Origin: Desulfamplus sp.
Lineage (GTDB): Bacteria > Desulfobacterota > Desulfobacteria > Desulfobacterales > Desulfobacteraceae
DNA length: 64,000 nucleotides
Reading direction: 5' to 3'
Assembly (NCBI GenBank): GCA_015231615.1
Contig: JADGBE010000007.1
Coordinates: 24,711-88,710, forward strand
Positions 1 to 8,941 of this stretch are shown here, piece after piece (position 1 is the first letter of the stretch; every line of letters begins with the position of its first letter). Position numbers and translations under genes: made by a program. The notes beneath the pieces are model-generated. The model saw nothing but the letters and a program-made list of their open reading frames with translations, made no database searches and had not been told where the DNA came from.

Positions 1-396
1 TCTGAGGCTATCTCTTCTGCCGAGACTCTGTCAGATTCATATAATCCGATAATGGAAATAGAAGATGCTGATATAAATATAATTGATTGGAGGACACATA
101 AACGAAAAGATATATCTATTCCTATAGACTTTACAACAAGTTCAGATAAGCTCTACAAAGAGAAGACAAGAGATATAAGTTCGGACGGACTTTTTATTGA
201 AACACAAAGATACAATAATCTTGTAAGGAATCAAAAAATCGTTATGGTATTTACCATTATTGAAGGGAGAAAACCGTTTAAGCTAACTGGAAAGGTGGTA
301 AGAGTTCAACCTGAAGGGATAGCTGTGCAATTTCATAATATTTCCCCTTTTGATTATGCCGCTATTGAAGAGTCTTTAAATAAAATTGCAAGATAG
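1..396 (+). CDS. PilZ domain protein (5' end outside window)
   Basis: A PilZ domain normally binds cyclic di-GMP and controls motility, adhesion or exopolysaccharide output. The visible part has the two PilZ signature pieces: a basic RKD stretch after THK (the RxxxR region) and RDISSDGLFIE (the D-x-S-x-x-G motif) about 45 residues later, followed by beta-strand-like sequence. The frame is open back to base 1. An ATG at 52 would give a 114-residue single-domain protein, but no ribosome binding site precedes it, so the gene more likely starts upstream and this is a C-terminal PilZ domain. A hairpin follows the stop. The domain call is firm; the start and any partner domain are unknown. Confidence 0.75.
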   Translation, partial: SEAISSAETLSDSYNPIMEIEDADINIIDWRTHKRKDISIPIDFTTSSDKLYKEKTRDISSDGLFIETQRYNNLVRNQKIVMVFTIIEGRKPFKLTGKVVRVQPEGIAVQFHNISPFDYAAIEESLNKIAR

Positions 397-416
397 TCAT
401 TAAAATTATCTTAAAC

Positions 417-443
417 CAGTAATTTTAGCTTAGGAAATTACTG
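417..443. terminator. hairpin between converging genes
   Basis: Nine-base arms CAGTAATTT and AAATTACTG surround an 9-base loop just after the PilZ gene and before the end of cbiO, which converges on it. A short T-rich stretch follows on the plus strand. It probably ends transcription of the PilZ gene, perhaps in both directions. Confidence 0.5.
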
Positions 444-473
444 TTCTTAAATAATCTTTTTGATAAATAGATT

Positions 474-1211
474 TTACCTTAATCCTTGCATTGTCAAAGG
501 TTTTTCAAGTCCGCTTTCTAAAAGGAGTTTTTCATTATGAAATAGCTCCTTTGTATTACCATCAGCAATAATACCACCTTTGTTAAGGACAATTGTTCGT
601 TCGCAAATCTCAAGAGCCATATCAAGATCGTGTGTTGCAATTATTTTGGTATGGGTAAAAGTTTTAAGAAGGTTAATTAAGCGTCTTCGAGAAGCTGGAT
701 CAAGATTAGATGATGGTTCGTCCATTATAAGAATATCTGGCATAGTAGCAATTACAGTTGCAATGGCAACTGCTCGCTTCTCTCCACCTGAGAGTTTGTG
801 TGGTGATCGTTTTGATAAATGAGGCACACCTACAATTTCAAGTGCTTTCATAACTTGGTTTTCAATCTCTGATTCAGGAACCCCAAAGTTTATTAGTCCA
901 AATGCAACATCGTCAAACACTGTTGGCATGAAAAGTTGATCATCTGGGTCTTGAAATACCATGCCAGTTGAGCGGCGAACAGCTTTAAGATTCTTTTTAT
1001 TCAAAGGATAATCCCCGATTCTAATATCTCCTTTTGTTGGTGTTAGACAACCAATAAGATGTAAAAGAAGGGTTGATTTTCCCGCCCCATTTGAACCTAC
1101 TAAAGCCACAGATTCACCATGATGAATCTTAAAACTAATCTCATCTAACCCAATCGTTCCATCTGGATAGATGTAATGGAGATTATCAGCCTGAACAATA
1201 TGATGACTCAT
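474..1211 (-). CDS. cbiO: Cobalt/nickel ECF transporter ATPase CbiO
   Basis: This is the ATP-binding subunit of an energy-coupling-factor importer for cobalt or nickel. It shows Walker A (GSNGAGKST, about residues 39-47), Q-loop (VFQDPDDQ), signature LSGGEKR, Walker B ILIMDEPSSNLDP and the switch histidine IIATHD. I start it at 1211 (MSHHIVQ), preceded by AGAGG at good spacing. A longer frame to 1268 would overlap cbiQ and only adds hydrophobic residues unlike the family. It lies directly downstream of cbiQ and cbiM, so the three form one operon. Metal choice cannot be settled from the ATPase. Confidence 0.9.
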   Translation of the reverse strand: MSHHIVQADNLHYIYPDGTIGLDEISFKIHHGESVALVGSNGAGKSTLLLHLIGCLTPTKGDIRIGDYPLNKKNLKAVRRSTGMVFQDPDDQLFMPTVFDDVAFGLINFGVPESEIENQVMKALEIVGVPHLSKRSPHKLSGGEKRAVAIATVIATMPDILIMDEPSSNLDPASRRRLINLLKTFTHTKIIATHDLDMALEICERTIVLNKGGIIADGNTKELFHNEKLLLESGLEKPLTMQGLR

Positions 1212-1239
1212 AAAAAGAAAAACCTCTAAAAACAATATT

Positions 1240-2139
1240 TCAATATAACTTAGAGAGCAATATGCCAAGATTTAAAGGAATATTGTATAATCTAAACATC
1301 ACAAACACAAAACTCCATCCAGCAATAAACAAAATCTCTTTCATACCAAAGCTCATTTTTCTCACCATTTGAATATGTCCGTCAAATCCTCGACAGCACA
1401 TTGCAAGATGGATTCTCTGGGCACGATCTAAAGTTCGTAGCAACAACTGCCCTATCATTGGAACAAATAAACTAAATCTCATTTTACTGTCAGCATCAAA
1501 TGTCCGTAATGATCTTGCCCTTACCATTCTTGATGCTTCGTCAATTAATACAAACATATATCTATATAAAAACATGAGTTGAACAATAAATGGGCTTGGT
1601 ACTCTAAATTTTTGGAGTGCAAGACAAACTGAATCAAAACCAGTTGTAGAGATAAGTATTAAGGCAGCACTAACTGTTAGGCTAAAACGAATCATAATTG
1701 AGAAAAATGATAACCACCCACCACTTATTTCAATAACTCCTGTGCTATTTTGTAATCCCATAATTTCGATAAACTTTGTAAGATCAACAAACCTTGCAAT
1801 ATCAAGTAAACTTATAAATGTTAAATCAATCTTCAAAATAATATCCCTATCTATAAAAGGGTTGAATATTCCAATAAAAAATGCAAATGGCATAAGTAGC
1901 ACCATTTTTTTAATAAGATAGATTATTGGAAGGTTTGCCCAAGTAATCATAATAACAGGATATAACATAAAAGGAATTAGTATAGATATTTCATATTTCC
2001 CAAACGAGACAACGATTCCAACAAATAATAAGGTAGTAAGAACTTTTGCCCTTGGATCGAGAGAATGTATCCATGTCTTGCTACATGCAAGGGTGTCCAT
2101 ATAAAATATATCAAAAAGGTTATTTTGAAGATTTCCCAT
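1240..2139 (-). CDS. cbiQ: ECF transporter transmembrane subunit CbiQ
   Basis: This is the T component linking the metal-binding membrane subunit to the CbiO ATPase. It has several hydrophobic segments in the first 190 residues, then the two short basic coupling motifs expected of CbiQ: ARSLRTF near residue 208 and CCRGFDGH near residue 247, which dock on the ATPase. At 299 residues it is somewhat longer than usual (about 225-270). Its first residues precede an MITE-like repeat in the 137-base gap to cbiM. Membership in the transporter follows from gene order cbiM-cbiQ-cbiO. Confidence 0.85.
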   Translation of the reverse strand: MGNLQNNLFDIFYMDTLACSKTWIHSLDPRAKVLTTLLFVGIVVSFGKYEISILIPFMLYPVIMITWANLPIIYLIKKMVLLMPFAFFIGIFNPFIDRDIILKIDLTFISLLDIARFVDLTKFIEIMGLQNSTGVIEISGGWLSFFSIMIRFSLTVSAALILISTTGFDSVCLALQKFRVPSPFIVQLMFLYRYMFVLIDEASRMVRARSLRTFDADSKMRFSLFVPMIGQLLLRTLDRAQRIHLAMCCRGFDGHIQMVRKMSFGMKEILFIAGWSFVFVMFRLYNIPLNLGILLSKLY

Positions 2140-2189
2140 ATTAGAGTTCCTGCAAAACTTAAATTGATCTCTTGAGTTTATATTAGACT

Positions 2190-2248
2190 TCCTGCAAAAC
2201 TTTGTTTTTATCCAGCAAAATCAATGGTCAAATCCCAATTTTGCAGGA
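2190..2248. repeat. 59-bp MITE-like repeat, TCCTGCAAAA ends (copy 1)
   Basis: A 59-base unit between cbiM and cbiQ begins TCCTGCAAAAC and ends TTTTGCAGGA, so its ends are inverted repeats. Its reverse complement closely matches the 59-base unit at 18508-18566, including the interior GGATTT..CCATTGATTTT. A solo end with the same flank (ATTAGAGTTCCTGCAAAAC) lies at about 2142-2160. It may end or attenuate transcription between the two genes. Confidence 0.7.
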
Positions 2249-2276
2249 GGGTAATTTATAATTATTAATTCAAGAG

Positions 2277-3395
2277 TTAAGATATTGTGATTTTTGATTT
2301 TCTACGTTTTAGGGCAACCCCAATGACAACAGTAAATAGTAATGTAAGTGTTCCACCAACAAGCCCTGACACAGACGTTCCAGCATTAACTATGTTAGAG
2401 TCAGAGTCAACAAGGTTTGGATTTTCACTTGATTTATTAGATTCACTCAATTCATTAGATTTAAAGCCATAATCTGGCAAGAAAGCTATCTTTTCCTGAA
2501 TTGCAGACAGAGATGTGTGTATTCCTTCTTGAGTTTTTAACTCTTCAACACCTGATGTTTTAAACATAGCCCATTCAAGTCCGTCAGGATTTGATGAAGC
2601 AAACCAACTTAAAACCCCTCCAGTTAATATAGTAGCAAGAGCAACTCCAATAACTACATTACGAATTGATAAGGATTTAGAATTAGAATTTAATTTAGAA
2701 TTTGATAAAGAAGATGTTGATAACGCTGAATCTAAAATTTCAGGTCTGGCTTTCCAGATAAAAATTACAACTGCCGCTGTAGTTACCCCCTCTACGACAC
2801 CAATTGCTAAGTGAATTGGTTGCATCATTAAAAGAAATGTTCCAAATGGCAATTCAGATATTCCTGAAAATAGCGTCTCAAGAACAACAGCAAATGCCCC
2901 CATCTGTAATCCTACAATAGAGGCAATTAAAGCCCCAATTAAGATATACTTATCTTTTTTTTGTTGATTCTGATGTGAATAGGGTTGGGTGTGAACTTTA
3001 CGTACAATATTTTTATAAATAAGTGGGTAGGCTATGAAACAGGGGAAAAAACCTAAATTGAAGATATTGCATCCAAGTGCAAGTAACCCTCCATCTGCAA
3101 AAAATAGCGATTGTACCGTTAATACAGATGCCATAGTCAAAAATGCAATATGAGGACCAAGAAGAATTGAAAGAATCATTCCACCACCAAGATGTCCGCT
3201 CGAACCTGTAATTGGTATGGTAAAGTTTATCATCTGTGCTGCAAATATAAATGCACCCAAAACTCCCATTAGTGGGACTTTTTCATCGTACATCTCACTT
3301 TTAACCTTTTTTGAACAATATCCAATTAAACTTGCTGTTACTACCCACATTGTACACCCAACTGCTGGTGAGATTAAAGCATCTGCCATGTGCAT
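2277..3395 (-). CDS. cbiM: Cobalt/nickel ECF transporter CbiM with fused CbiN/PDGLE domain
   Basis: This is the metal-recognising S component of the importer. It begins MHMADALIS, and the second-position histidine belongs to the metal site at the N-terminus of CbiM/NikM proteins. Membrane helices fill residues 1-215, with HLGGG as the conserved loop. After a Ser/Asn-rich linker (about 215-245) comes a second part with a TM helix, the SSNPDGLEW motif (PDGLE/CbiN-type domain), an extracytoplasmic stretch and a final TM helix near 340-362. Such M-N fusions are known. In this window cobalt supply would serve corrinoid-dependent Wood-Ljungdahl chemistry, though nickel is possible. I saw no cobalamin riboswitch upstream. 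Confidence 0.88.
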   Translation of the reverse strand: MHMADALISPAVGCTMWVVTASLIGYCSKKVKSEMYDEKVPLMGVLGAFIFAAQMINFTIPITGSSGHLGGGMILSILLGPHIAFLTMASVLTVQSLFFADGGLLALGCNIFNLGFFPCFIAYPLIYKNIVRKVHTQPYSHQNQQKKDKYILIGALIASIVGLQMGAFAVVLETLFSGISELPFGTFLLMMQPIHLAIGVVEGVTTAAVVIFIWKARPEILDSALSTSSLSNSKLNSNSKSLSIRNVVIGVALATILTGGVLSWFASSNPDGLEWAMFKTSGVEELKTQEGIHTSLSAIQEKIAFLPDYGFKSNELSESNKSSENPNLVDSDSNIVNAGTSVSGLVGGTLTLLFTVVIGVALKRRKSKITIS

Positions 3396-3732
3396 AACAG
3401 TTTCTCCTTATGATTTGAAAAGTTATTATTTAGTTCTTGGTTCTTGAGAACTTGTATTAGTTCTTGGAGCTTTTAAATGATAAGCTGTAAAAATATCCTA
3501 CATTTACTTATTCATCTCTCATAAACAAAAAACCACGAAAGCAGCGTAAAGTATATACGCAAACCTTCGTGGTTTTGTTTATTGCGAAGCTCGGGTTAAT
3601 ACCCGCCCCTTGGGGGCGTTGTAATGTTTTTATTTACTTACTAAAAATCACAAGGCTTCTTGCCTTTATTAATTTTTGACGAGATATAATAAACAGATAT
3701 TAGAGTCAAGAAGATTATAATTAAAATTTTGC
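3396..3732. other. Intergenic region with two hairpin blocks, no gene
   Basis: This gap separates the divergent cbiM and SRP RNA genes. It holds a long inverted repeat: arms ATAAACAAAAAACCACGAA (3521-3539) and TTCGTGGTTTTGTTTAT (3566-3582) with an inner GCGT..ACGC stem. It is followed by two small GC hairpins, GGGTTAATACCC and CGCCCCTTGGGGGCG, near 3593-3619. No open frame looks real. I looked for a cobalamin or nickel/cobalt riboswitch in front of cbiM and found no conserved core. Confidence 0.5.
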
Positions 3733-3761
3733 TTGAAAACCAGTTGTGGTTAAAGTATAGA
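3733..3761 (+). promoter_or_regulatory. Sigma-70 promoter of the SRP RNA gene
   Basis: A -35 box TTGAAA (3733-3738) and a -10 box TATAGA (3756-3761) are separated by exactly 17 bases. The predicted start, seven to eight bases downstream, falls on the first base of the SRP RNA terminal stem at about 3769. Confidence 0.75.
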
Positions 3762-3768
3762 GCAACTT

Positions 3769-3935
3769 CCGGCTGTGCTGTCAGAGATTCCTTATGGATA
3801 TTCTAATCGGTCGCCGTGTAACAGAAGGTCATGAACCTCGTCAGGTCCGGAAGGAAGCAGCGATAAGTGATAACATCTGTGTCGCGGATCGATCCCGATT
3901 TTGTAATATTCTGGGGCTTTGTTCAGGCAGCCGGT
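3769..3935 (+). ncRNA. ffs: Signal recognition particle RNA (4.5S-like)
   Basis: This RNA pairs with Ffh to target nascent membrane and secreted proteins. The diagnostic domain IV loop, CAGGTCCGGAAGGAAGCAG, lies at 3842-3860. The flanks fold into one long hairpin: the outer stem CCGGCTG (3769) pairs with CAGCCGG (ending about 3934), with further pairs AATCGG/CCGATT and GTGTAACAGA/TCTGTGTC. The signature sits at the exact centre. At about 166 bases it is longer than the 114-base E. coli form but lacks an Alu domain. A T-rich tract (3935-3944) follows the outer stem, so that stem also serves as the terminator. Confidence 0.92.
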
Positions 3936-4042
3936 TCTTTTTTTACCAACTACCCTAATCTTTAATTGTTCTGTTAAGTCCCCCCTCCTTAATTTACAAC
4001 ATTCTTACAGCTTTTCTCCTATGCTCAACCCTTTTTTTGTTC

Positions 4043-4070
4043 TTGACATGGCACTAAATGGTCTTATTTT
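4043..4070 (+). promoter_or_regulatory. Possible promoter of grpE-dnaK
   Basis: TTGACA (4043-4048) and TATTTT (4065-4070) are 16 bases apart, about 75 bases before the grpE start. No CIRCE operator (TTAGCACTC-N9-GAGTGCTAA) is present, so HrcA control is not supported. The match also resembles the CTTGA half of a heat-shock sigma promoter but lacks a clear CCCCAT half. Confidence 0.35.
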
Positions 4071-4144
4071 CTTTCCAAAATTTATACTATGGTTTTTTAC
4101 AAATTTTAAATAGTTATAGAACATATTGGACTTGGGAGAGACAA

Positions 4145-4903
4145 TTGGCTAAGAAAAACAGAACTATGGAACAAAAAGAATCTCAAGAGATATTAACGAG
4201 CAACAATGTCCCACCAAATACAGCAGATACTATTCAAGATACCTCTACTAATTCAGGAGATGTTCCATCTTCACAACCCTTTGAACAATCTGAATTATCA
4301 GGTGATAATACATCTGCTGATAATAATACATCTGCTGATAATAATACATCTGCTGATAATAATACATCTAAAGAAAGTACACCTACTGTTGAGCAGTTGC
4401 AAGCAGCTCTTTTAGCTGAAAAGGATCGTGTTCTAAGGCTTTCAGCAGAGTTTGATAACTACAAAAAACGCTCTTCACGCGAAATGGCAGATTTTAGAAA
4501 ATTTGCCAATGAATCTGTATTTAGGCAGTTATTGACGGTTGTGGATAACTTAGAGAGGGCATTATCCTCTGCACCTTTAAAATCTAAATCTTCTGAAAAA
4601 GAGCAAGATTTACAAAATAGTGCTGTCATTCAAGGCGTAGAGATGACTTATAAAGATATTATAAAGCTCTTTGAGGCATTTAATGTAAAACCTGTTGATG
4701 CTCAAGGAAAACCTTTTGACCCCGCGTTTCATCAGGCAGTAAGCCAACAAGAATCTGAACAATACCCTGAGAATACAGTCATTGCAGAACTTCAAAAAGG
4801 ATATATTTTGCATGACAGGTTATTGAGACCATCAATGGTTGTAGTTTCAAAGGCTTCTACAAATAACAATACAGCAAACAATACAGTAGTAGATACAGAA
4901 TGA
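4145..4903 (+). CDS. grpE: Nucleotide exchange factor GrpE
   Basis: GrpE releases ADP from DnaK and stands next to dnaK here. The conserved coiled-coil entry LSAEFDNYKKRSSRE, the VVDNLERAL helix and the C-terminal beta domain GYILHDRLLRPSMVVVS are all present. I choose a TTG start at 4145 (MAKKNRT), five bases after GGGAGAG; the first ATG (4166) is too far from that site, and an ATG at 4058 adds sequence unlike the family. The N-terminal tail holds three perfect ADNNTS repeats (18-base units, about 4313-4370), a disordered stretch that likely varies in length. Confidence 0.9.
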   Translation: MAKKNRTMEQKESQEILTSNNVPPNTADTIQDTSTNSGDVPSSQPFEQSELSGDNTSADNNTSADNNTSADNNTSKESTPTVEQLQAALLAEKDRVLRLSAEFDNYKKRSSREMADFRKFANESVFRQLLTVVDNLERALSSAPLKSKSSEKEQDLQNSAVIQGVEMTYKDIIKLFEAFNVKPVDAQGKPFDPAFHQAVSQQESEQYPENTVIAELQKGYILHDRLLRPSMVVVSKASTNNNTANNTVVDTE

Positions 4904-5019
4904 ATAATTATTAGACATTTCAAAAATTTATTTAGAATATCTCAATAGTTATTAAAAATATAAAAAAAATAGAAACAAATTTATAGAATATACTAAAAAA
5001 TATACTGGAGGAAAATAAA

Positions 5020-6933
5020 ATGGGTAAGATAATAGGCATTGATCTTGGAACCACAAACTCTTGCGTGGCAGTTATGGAAGGTGGTGAACCAAAAGTAATA
5101 ACAAATGCAGAAGGCGGACGCACGACCCCTTCTGTTGTAGCACTAACTGAGGGTGGTGATAGATTAGTTGGTCAGATTGCAAAACGTCAGGCAATAACTA
5201 ATCCTGAAAATACGGTTTTTGGGGTAAAAAGATTGATCGGAAGAAAGTATAGCTCCAAAGAGATTCAAGGAGATATAAACGTTCTGCCGTTTAAGATTGA
5301 AGCTGCCTCTAATGGTGATACTCGCATAAATCTTCGCGGTAAACAGCACAGCCCTGCTGAAATATCTTCATTTATATTAGCAAACATTAAGAAAACTGCT
5401 GAAGATTATTTAGGAGAGCCTGTTACATCGGCTGTTATTACAGTTCCAGCTTATTTTAATGATAGCCAGCGTCAGGCGACAAAAGATGCTGGTAAAATAG
5501 CAGGGCTTGAGGTTAAACGCATAATAAATGAGCCAACAGCAGCATCTCTTGCTTATGGTCTTGATAAAAAAGGCGATGAAAAGATCGTTGTATTTGACCT
5601 TGGAGGTGGAACGTTTGATGTTTCAGTTCTTGAAATTGGAGATGGTGTATTTGAAGTAAAGTCAACAAATGGTGATACCCATCTTGGTGGAGAAGATTTT
5701 GATTTAAGAATCATTGATTTCATTGCTGACGAGTTTAGAAAAGATCAGGGTATTGATGTAAGAAAAGATAAGATGGCCTTACAGAGACTCAAAGAGGCTG
5801 CTGAAAAGGCAAAGATGGAGCTTTCTACTGCCGTTGAAACTGAGGTAAACCTCCCATTTATAACAGCAGATGCAAGTGGTCCTAAACATCTTAACGTCAA
5901 ACTTACACGGGCAAAACTTGAATCACTTGTTGCAGACCTTCTTGATAACCTAACAAGACCTTGCCAGACGGCCCTTAAAGATGCGGGTTTGAGTGCAAGC
6001 GAAATTAATGAGGTTGTGCTTGTTGGTGGTATGACCCGTATGCCAGCGGTTCAAGAGAGAGTTGAAAAGATATTTGGCAAAAAACCTCACAAAGGGGTTA
6101 ATCCAGACGAGGTTGTTGCAATGGGTGCTGCAATTCAGGCTGGCGTTCTTCAAGGTGATGTAAATGATGTTCTGCTTCTTGATGTAACACCACTTTCACT
6201 TGGTATTGAGACTCTTGGTGGAGTTATGACAAAGCTAATTGAGAAAAATACCACAATTCCAACTAAGAAGAGTCAAGTTTTCTCAACTGCTGCTGACAAT
6301 CAACCAGCGGTTTCTATCCATGTTCTCCAAGGTGAGAGAGAAATGGCAGCGGGAAATAAGACACTTGGACAGTTTGAGTTATCTGATATTCCTCCAGCAC
6401 CTCGTGGTGTGCCTCAAATTGAAGTTACTTTTGACATTGATGCAAATGGTATTGTCCATGTATCTGCAAGAGACAAGGCTACAGCTAAAGAGCAGTCAAT
6501 CCGTATTACCGCTGCAAGCGGTCTCTCTGATGAAGAGATTAAGAGAATGGTTCGCGATGCTGAACTTCACGCTGATGAAGATAAAAAGAAAAGAGAACTT
6601 GTAGATGCCAAAAATTCTGCAGAATCCCTGATAAATCAGTGTGAAAAGACTTTGAATGAGCATGGAGATAAGGTAGATTCTGCGTCAAAAGATAAAATTC
6701 AAGACGCTCTTGCAGAGCTTAAAAGGGCAAAAGATGGCGATGATGCAGAGGCAATCAAAAAGAAAATTGAGGCTTTGACTCAGGCATCTCACAAGTTAGC
6801 AGAGGCAATGTATCAACAGGCAGCACAAGATACTGGTTCTAGTTCTACCTCTGGTAATAAGTCTGACGGTGTTAATCTTAATAAAGATGATGATGTTGTT
6901 GATGCTGATTTTGAAGAGGTTGGTAAAAAGTAG
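5020..6933 (+). CDS. dnaK: Chaperone DnaK (Hsp70)
   Basis: This is the ATP-driven folding chaperone that works with GrpE and DnaJ. The ATPase domain (about 1-385) shows IDLGTTNSC, the second phosphate motif [10 protein letters not shown] and the adenosine motif [10 protein letters not shown]. The substrate-binding domain begins near [14 protein letters not shown], and a helical lid leads to the acidic tail [10 protein letters not shown]. The 637-residue length is typical. A strong GGAGG precedes the ATG. It follows grpE by 116 bases with no obvious terminator, so the two are probably co-transcribed. No dnaJ is present in the window. Confidence 0.97.
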   Translation: MGKIIGIDLGTTNSCVAVMEGGEPKVITNAEGGRTTPSVVALTEGGDRLVGQIAKRQAITNPENTVFGVKRLIGRKYSSKEIQGDINVLPFKIEAASNGDTRINLRGKQHSPAEISSFILANIKKTAEDYLGEPVTSAVITVPAYFNDSQRQATKDAGKIAGLEVKRIINEPTAASLAYGLDKKGDEKIVVFDLGGGTFDVSVLEIGDGVFEVKSTNGDTHLGGEDFDLRIIDFIADEFRKDQGIDVRKDKMALQRLKEAAEKAKMELSTAVETEVNLPFITADASGPKHLNVKLTRAKLESLVADLLDNLTRPCQTALKDAGLSASEINEVVLVGGMTRMPAVQERVEKIFGKKPHKGVNPDEVVAMGAAIQAGVLQGDVNDVLLLDVTPLSLGIETLGGVMTKLIEKNTTIPTKKSQVFSTAADNQPAVSIHVLQGEREMAAGNKTLGQFELSDIPPAPRGVPQIEVTFDIDANGIVHVSARDKATAKEQSIRITAASGLSDEEIKRMVRDAELHADEDKKKRELVDAKNSAESLINQCEKTLNEHGDKVDSASKDKIQDALAELKRAKDGDDAEAIKKKIEALTQASHKLAEAMYQQAAQDTGSSSTSGNKSDGVNLNKDDDVVDADFEEVGKK

Positions 6934-6958
6934 TAAATTTAAAAGATTGAAGATTGAA

Positions 6959-6991
6959 ATAGTTGATAACTTTTTAAAAATTATCAACTAT
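6959..6991. repeat. 33-bp palindrome (TTGATAAC..family)
   Basis: Eleven-base arms ATAGTTGATAA and TTATCAACTAT flank CTTTTTAAAAA, just after dnaK. The same plan (TTGAYAAC-TTTTTAAAA-mirror) recurs at 11832-11864, so it looks like a repeat family rather than a gene-specific site. Confidence 0.6.
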
Positions 6992-7045
6992 ATGGTTTTG
7001 AAGCTCTAAAAATTAGAGTTGCTACACAAACTATCTTGCAATATT

Positions 7046-7084
7046 ATCCCGCTGTGTTCTATATTTCACAGCGGGATTTTTTTT
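7046..7084 (+). terminator. Rho-independent terminator after dnaK
   Basis: An 11-base perfect stem, ATCCCGCTGTG with CACAGCGGGAT, closes a short loop and runs into eight T residues. It lies about 110 bases after dnaK. Confidence 0.9.
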
Positions 7085-7153
7085 AGGTAAAAATATTTTT
7101 AATTATTATAACAACAACATCATCAGCCCAATGGATAAAAAAAATATAATAAA

Positions 7154-8764
7154 ATGATTATAACAGAGATTTTAGCCAGAAACAGCCGTGTTTACAGAGA
7201 TAAAGTTGCCTTAATTGAGCGCTCGCCAGCAGAAAATATTAGAAGAGAGATAACGTGGTACGAGTTTTACGCATCTTCTAACTCTTTTGCCAATGCACTT
7301 TTAAATGTAGGCATAAAAAAAGGCGACAGAGTTGTTCAACTGATGACCAACTGTTTAGAGTGGCTTCCAATATATTTTGGTATTTTAGCTACTGGTGCGT
7401 TGGCTGTTCCGTTAAATTTTAGATTTGAATCTGACAAAATACTTCTTTGCACAGAAGTTGCTGAGGCAAAAGTTTTTATATTTGGAGAGGAGTTTATTGA
7501 GAGGCTTTTTAGTATTAGGACAATTCTTGAATCAACGGTTCATACATGGGTCTTTGTAGGAGAACCCAAAGATTGCCCGTCTTACGCTGTTCCATACCAT
7601 ATTTTTATTCAAGGAGAATCAAATATAAATCAATCTACCTCTAACTCTGAACTTAGTAAAATCAAGATAAATATTGAAGATGACGCAGCTCTATATTTTA
7701 CTTCTGGCACAACAGGAACACCAAAAGCTGTTCTTTTAACTCATCGCAACCTTGAACATGCCTGTTATGTTGAAAATAATCACCACAGACAGAATCATGA
7801 CGATGTTTTTCTTTGTATTCCGCCTCTTTATCACACAGGGGCAAAGATGCACTGGATGGGAAGTTTTATTGTAGGTGGTAAAGCTGTTATTTTAAAAGGG
7901 GTAAAGTCTGAATGGATACTTGAGGCTGTTTCTGAAGAGAAAGCAACTATTGTCTGGCTTCTTGTCCCTTGGGCACACGATATTTTGATAGCTATTGAGA
8001 GCAATAAAGTTCTACTTGCAGATTACAACCTTGACCAGTGGAGACTACTGCATATTGGGGCACAGCCAGTTCCACCAAGTCTTATTAAGGAGTGGAAAGA
8101 GTATTTTCCCCACCATGAATATGACACCAATTATGGTCTAACAGAGTCAACAGGACCTGGTTGTGTCCATCTTGGCATTGAAAACAGCCATAAAATAGGG
8201 GCAATTGGTCTGCCAGGATTTGATTGGGAGTGTAGAGTTGTTGATGGCTCTGGCAATGATTTACCACCGGGTGAAAGTGGCGAGCTTCTTATAAGAGGTC
8301 CGGGAGTTATGAAAGAGTATTACAAAAATCCTGAAGCAACTAAAAAGACAATAATCAATGGTTGGCTTTACACTGGCGATATTGCTCGCTATGATAAAGA
8401 TGGTTTTATCTGGCTTGTTGATAGAAAAAAAGATGTCATTATCTGCGGAGGTGAAAATATATTTCCTGTAGAGATTGAACATTTTTTTATGCAGCATCCG
8501 AAAATTCAAGATATTGCAGTCATTGGAGTTCCAGATGAGCGTCTCGGGGAGATTACTGCTGGCATTATTAGTGCAAAACCCGGCATGACATTAACAAAAG
8601 CTGAGATAACTGAATTTGGTTATGGGCTTCCACGTTACAAACGACTTAGAAAGATAATTTTTGCAGATGTGCCAAGAAATGCTACTGGTAAAATAGAGAA
8701 GCCAAAACTTAGAAGACTCTACGCAAAGGATAACAGAATAGAGGTTGATAAGTTGCTAAAATAG
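7154..8764 (+). CDS. Acyl-CoA synthetase (AMP-forming, ANL family)
   Basis: This enzyme activates a carboxylic acid with ATP to an acyl-adenylate and then a CoA thioester. Motifs seen: phosphate loop YFTSGTTGTPKAVLLTH (about 186-202), YGLTEST (A5 region), TGDIARYDKDGFIWLVDRKKDVI (A7-A8 hinge), GGENIFPVEIE, and the catalytic lysine region NATGKIEKPKLRR near the C-terminus. The 536-residue length fits medium- or long-chain and benzoate-type ligases. Substrate cannot be named. The gene stands alone after the dnaK terminator with a weak ribosome binding site, and a 28-base palindrome follows it. Confidence 0.88.
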   Translation: MIITEILARNSRVYRDKVALIERSPAENIRREITWYEFYASSNSFANALLNVGIKKGDRVVQLMTNCLEWLPIYFGILATGALAVPLNFRFESDKILLCTEVAEAKVFIFGEEFIERLFSIRTILESTVHTWVFVGEPKDCPSYAVPYHIFIQGESNINQSTSNSELSKIKINIEDDAALYFTSGTTGTPKAVLLTHRNLEHACYVENNHHRQNHDDVFLCIPPLYHTGAKMHWMGSFIVGGKAVILKGVKSEWILEAVSEEKATIVWLLVPWAHDILIAIESNKVLLADYNLDQWRLLHIGAQPVPPSLIKEWKEYFPHHEYDTNYGLTESTGPGCVHLGIENSHKIGAIGLPGFDWECRVVDGSGNDLPPGESGELLIRGPGVMKEYYKNPEATKKTIINGWLYTGDIARYDKDGFIWLVDRKKDVIICGGENIFPVEIEHFFMQHPKIQDIAVIGVPDERLGEITAGIISAKPGMTLTKAEITEFGYGLPRYKRLRKIIFADVPRNATGKIEKPKLRRLYAKDNRIEVDKLLK

Positions 8765-8805
8765 TTTATTGATACTTAAAATGGGAATAAACTGAATTTT
8801 TTATT

Positions 8806-8833
8806 GTAGGGTTTAACCATGGTTAAACCCTAC
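8806..8833. repeat. 28-bp perfect palindrome, GTAGGGTTTAACC arms
   Basis: A perfect palindrome with half-site GTAGGGTTTAACCA lies between the acyl-CoA synthetase and lolA. Its arms reappear, with an 11-base insertion in the centre, in the terminator of tRNA-Leu (49331-49363), so it belongs to a dispersed family. Confidence 0.7.
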
Positions 8834-8941
8834 TACTACAAATTATCACCTTGCTGGTTATAATTTCAGGTATTATTAAATTTTTATTCCTTATCTAAAT
8901 TATTTAGAGAATAACAGATATAATTTTTGGGAGACTAAGAA

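Noticed and set aside
3396..3732. Cobalamin or nickel/cobalt riboswitch upstream of cbiM
   Set aside because: Hairpins are present, but I could not find the conserved B12-box-like core or the NiCo junction bases.
3919..4113. A 64-codon frame after the SRP RNA
   Set aside because: It begins inside the SRP RNA terminator and has no ribosome binding site.
3945..4144. CIRCE or other HrcA operator before grpE
   Set aside because: No TTAGCACTC/GAGTGCTAA pair is present.
4305..4375. CRISPR-like direct repeats
   Set aside because: The 18-base units are in frame and encode ADNNTS repeats of the GrpE tail; there are no spacers.
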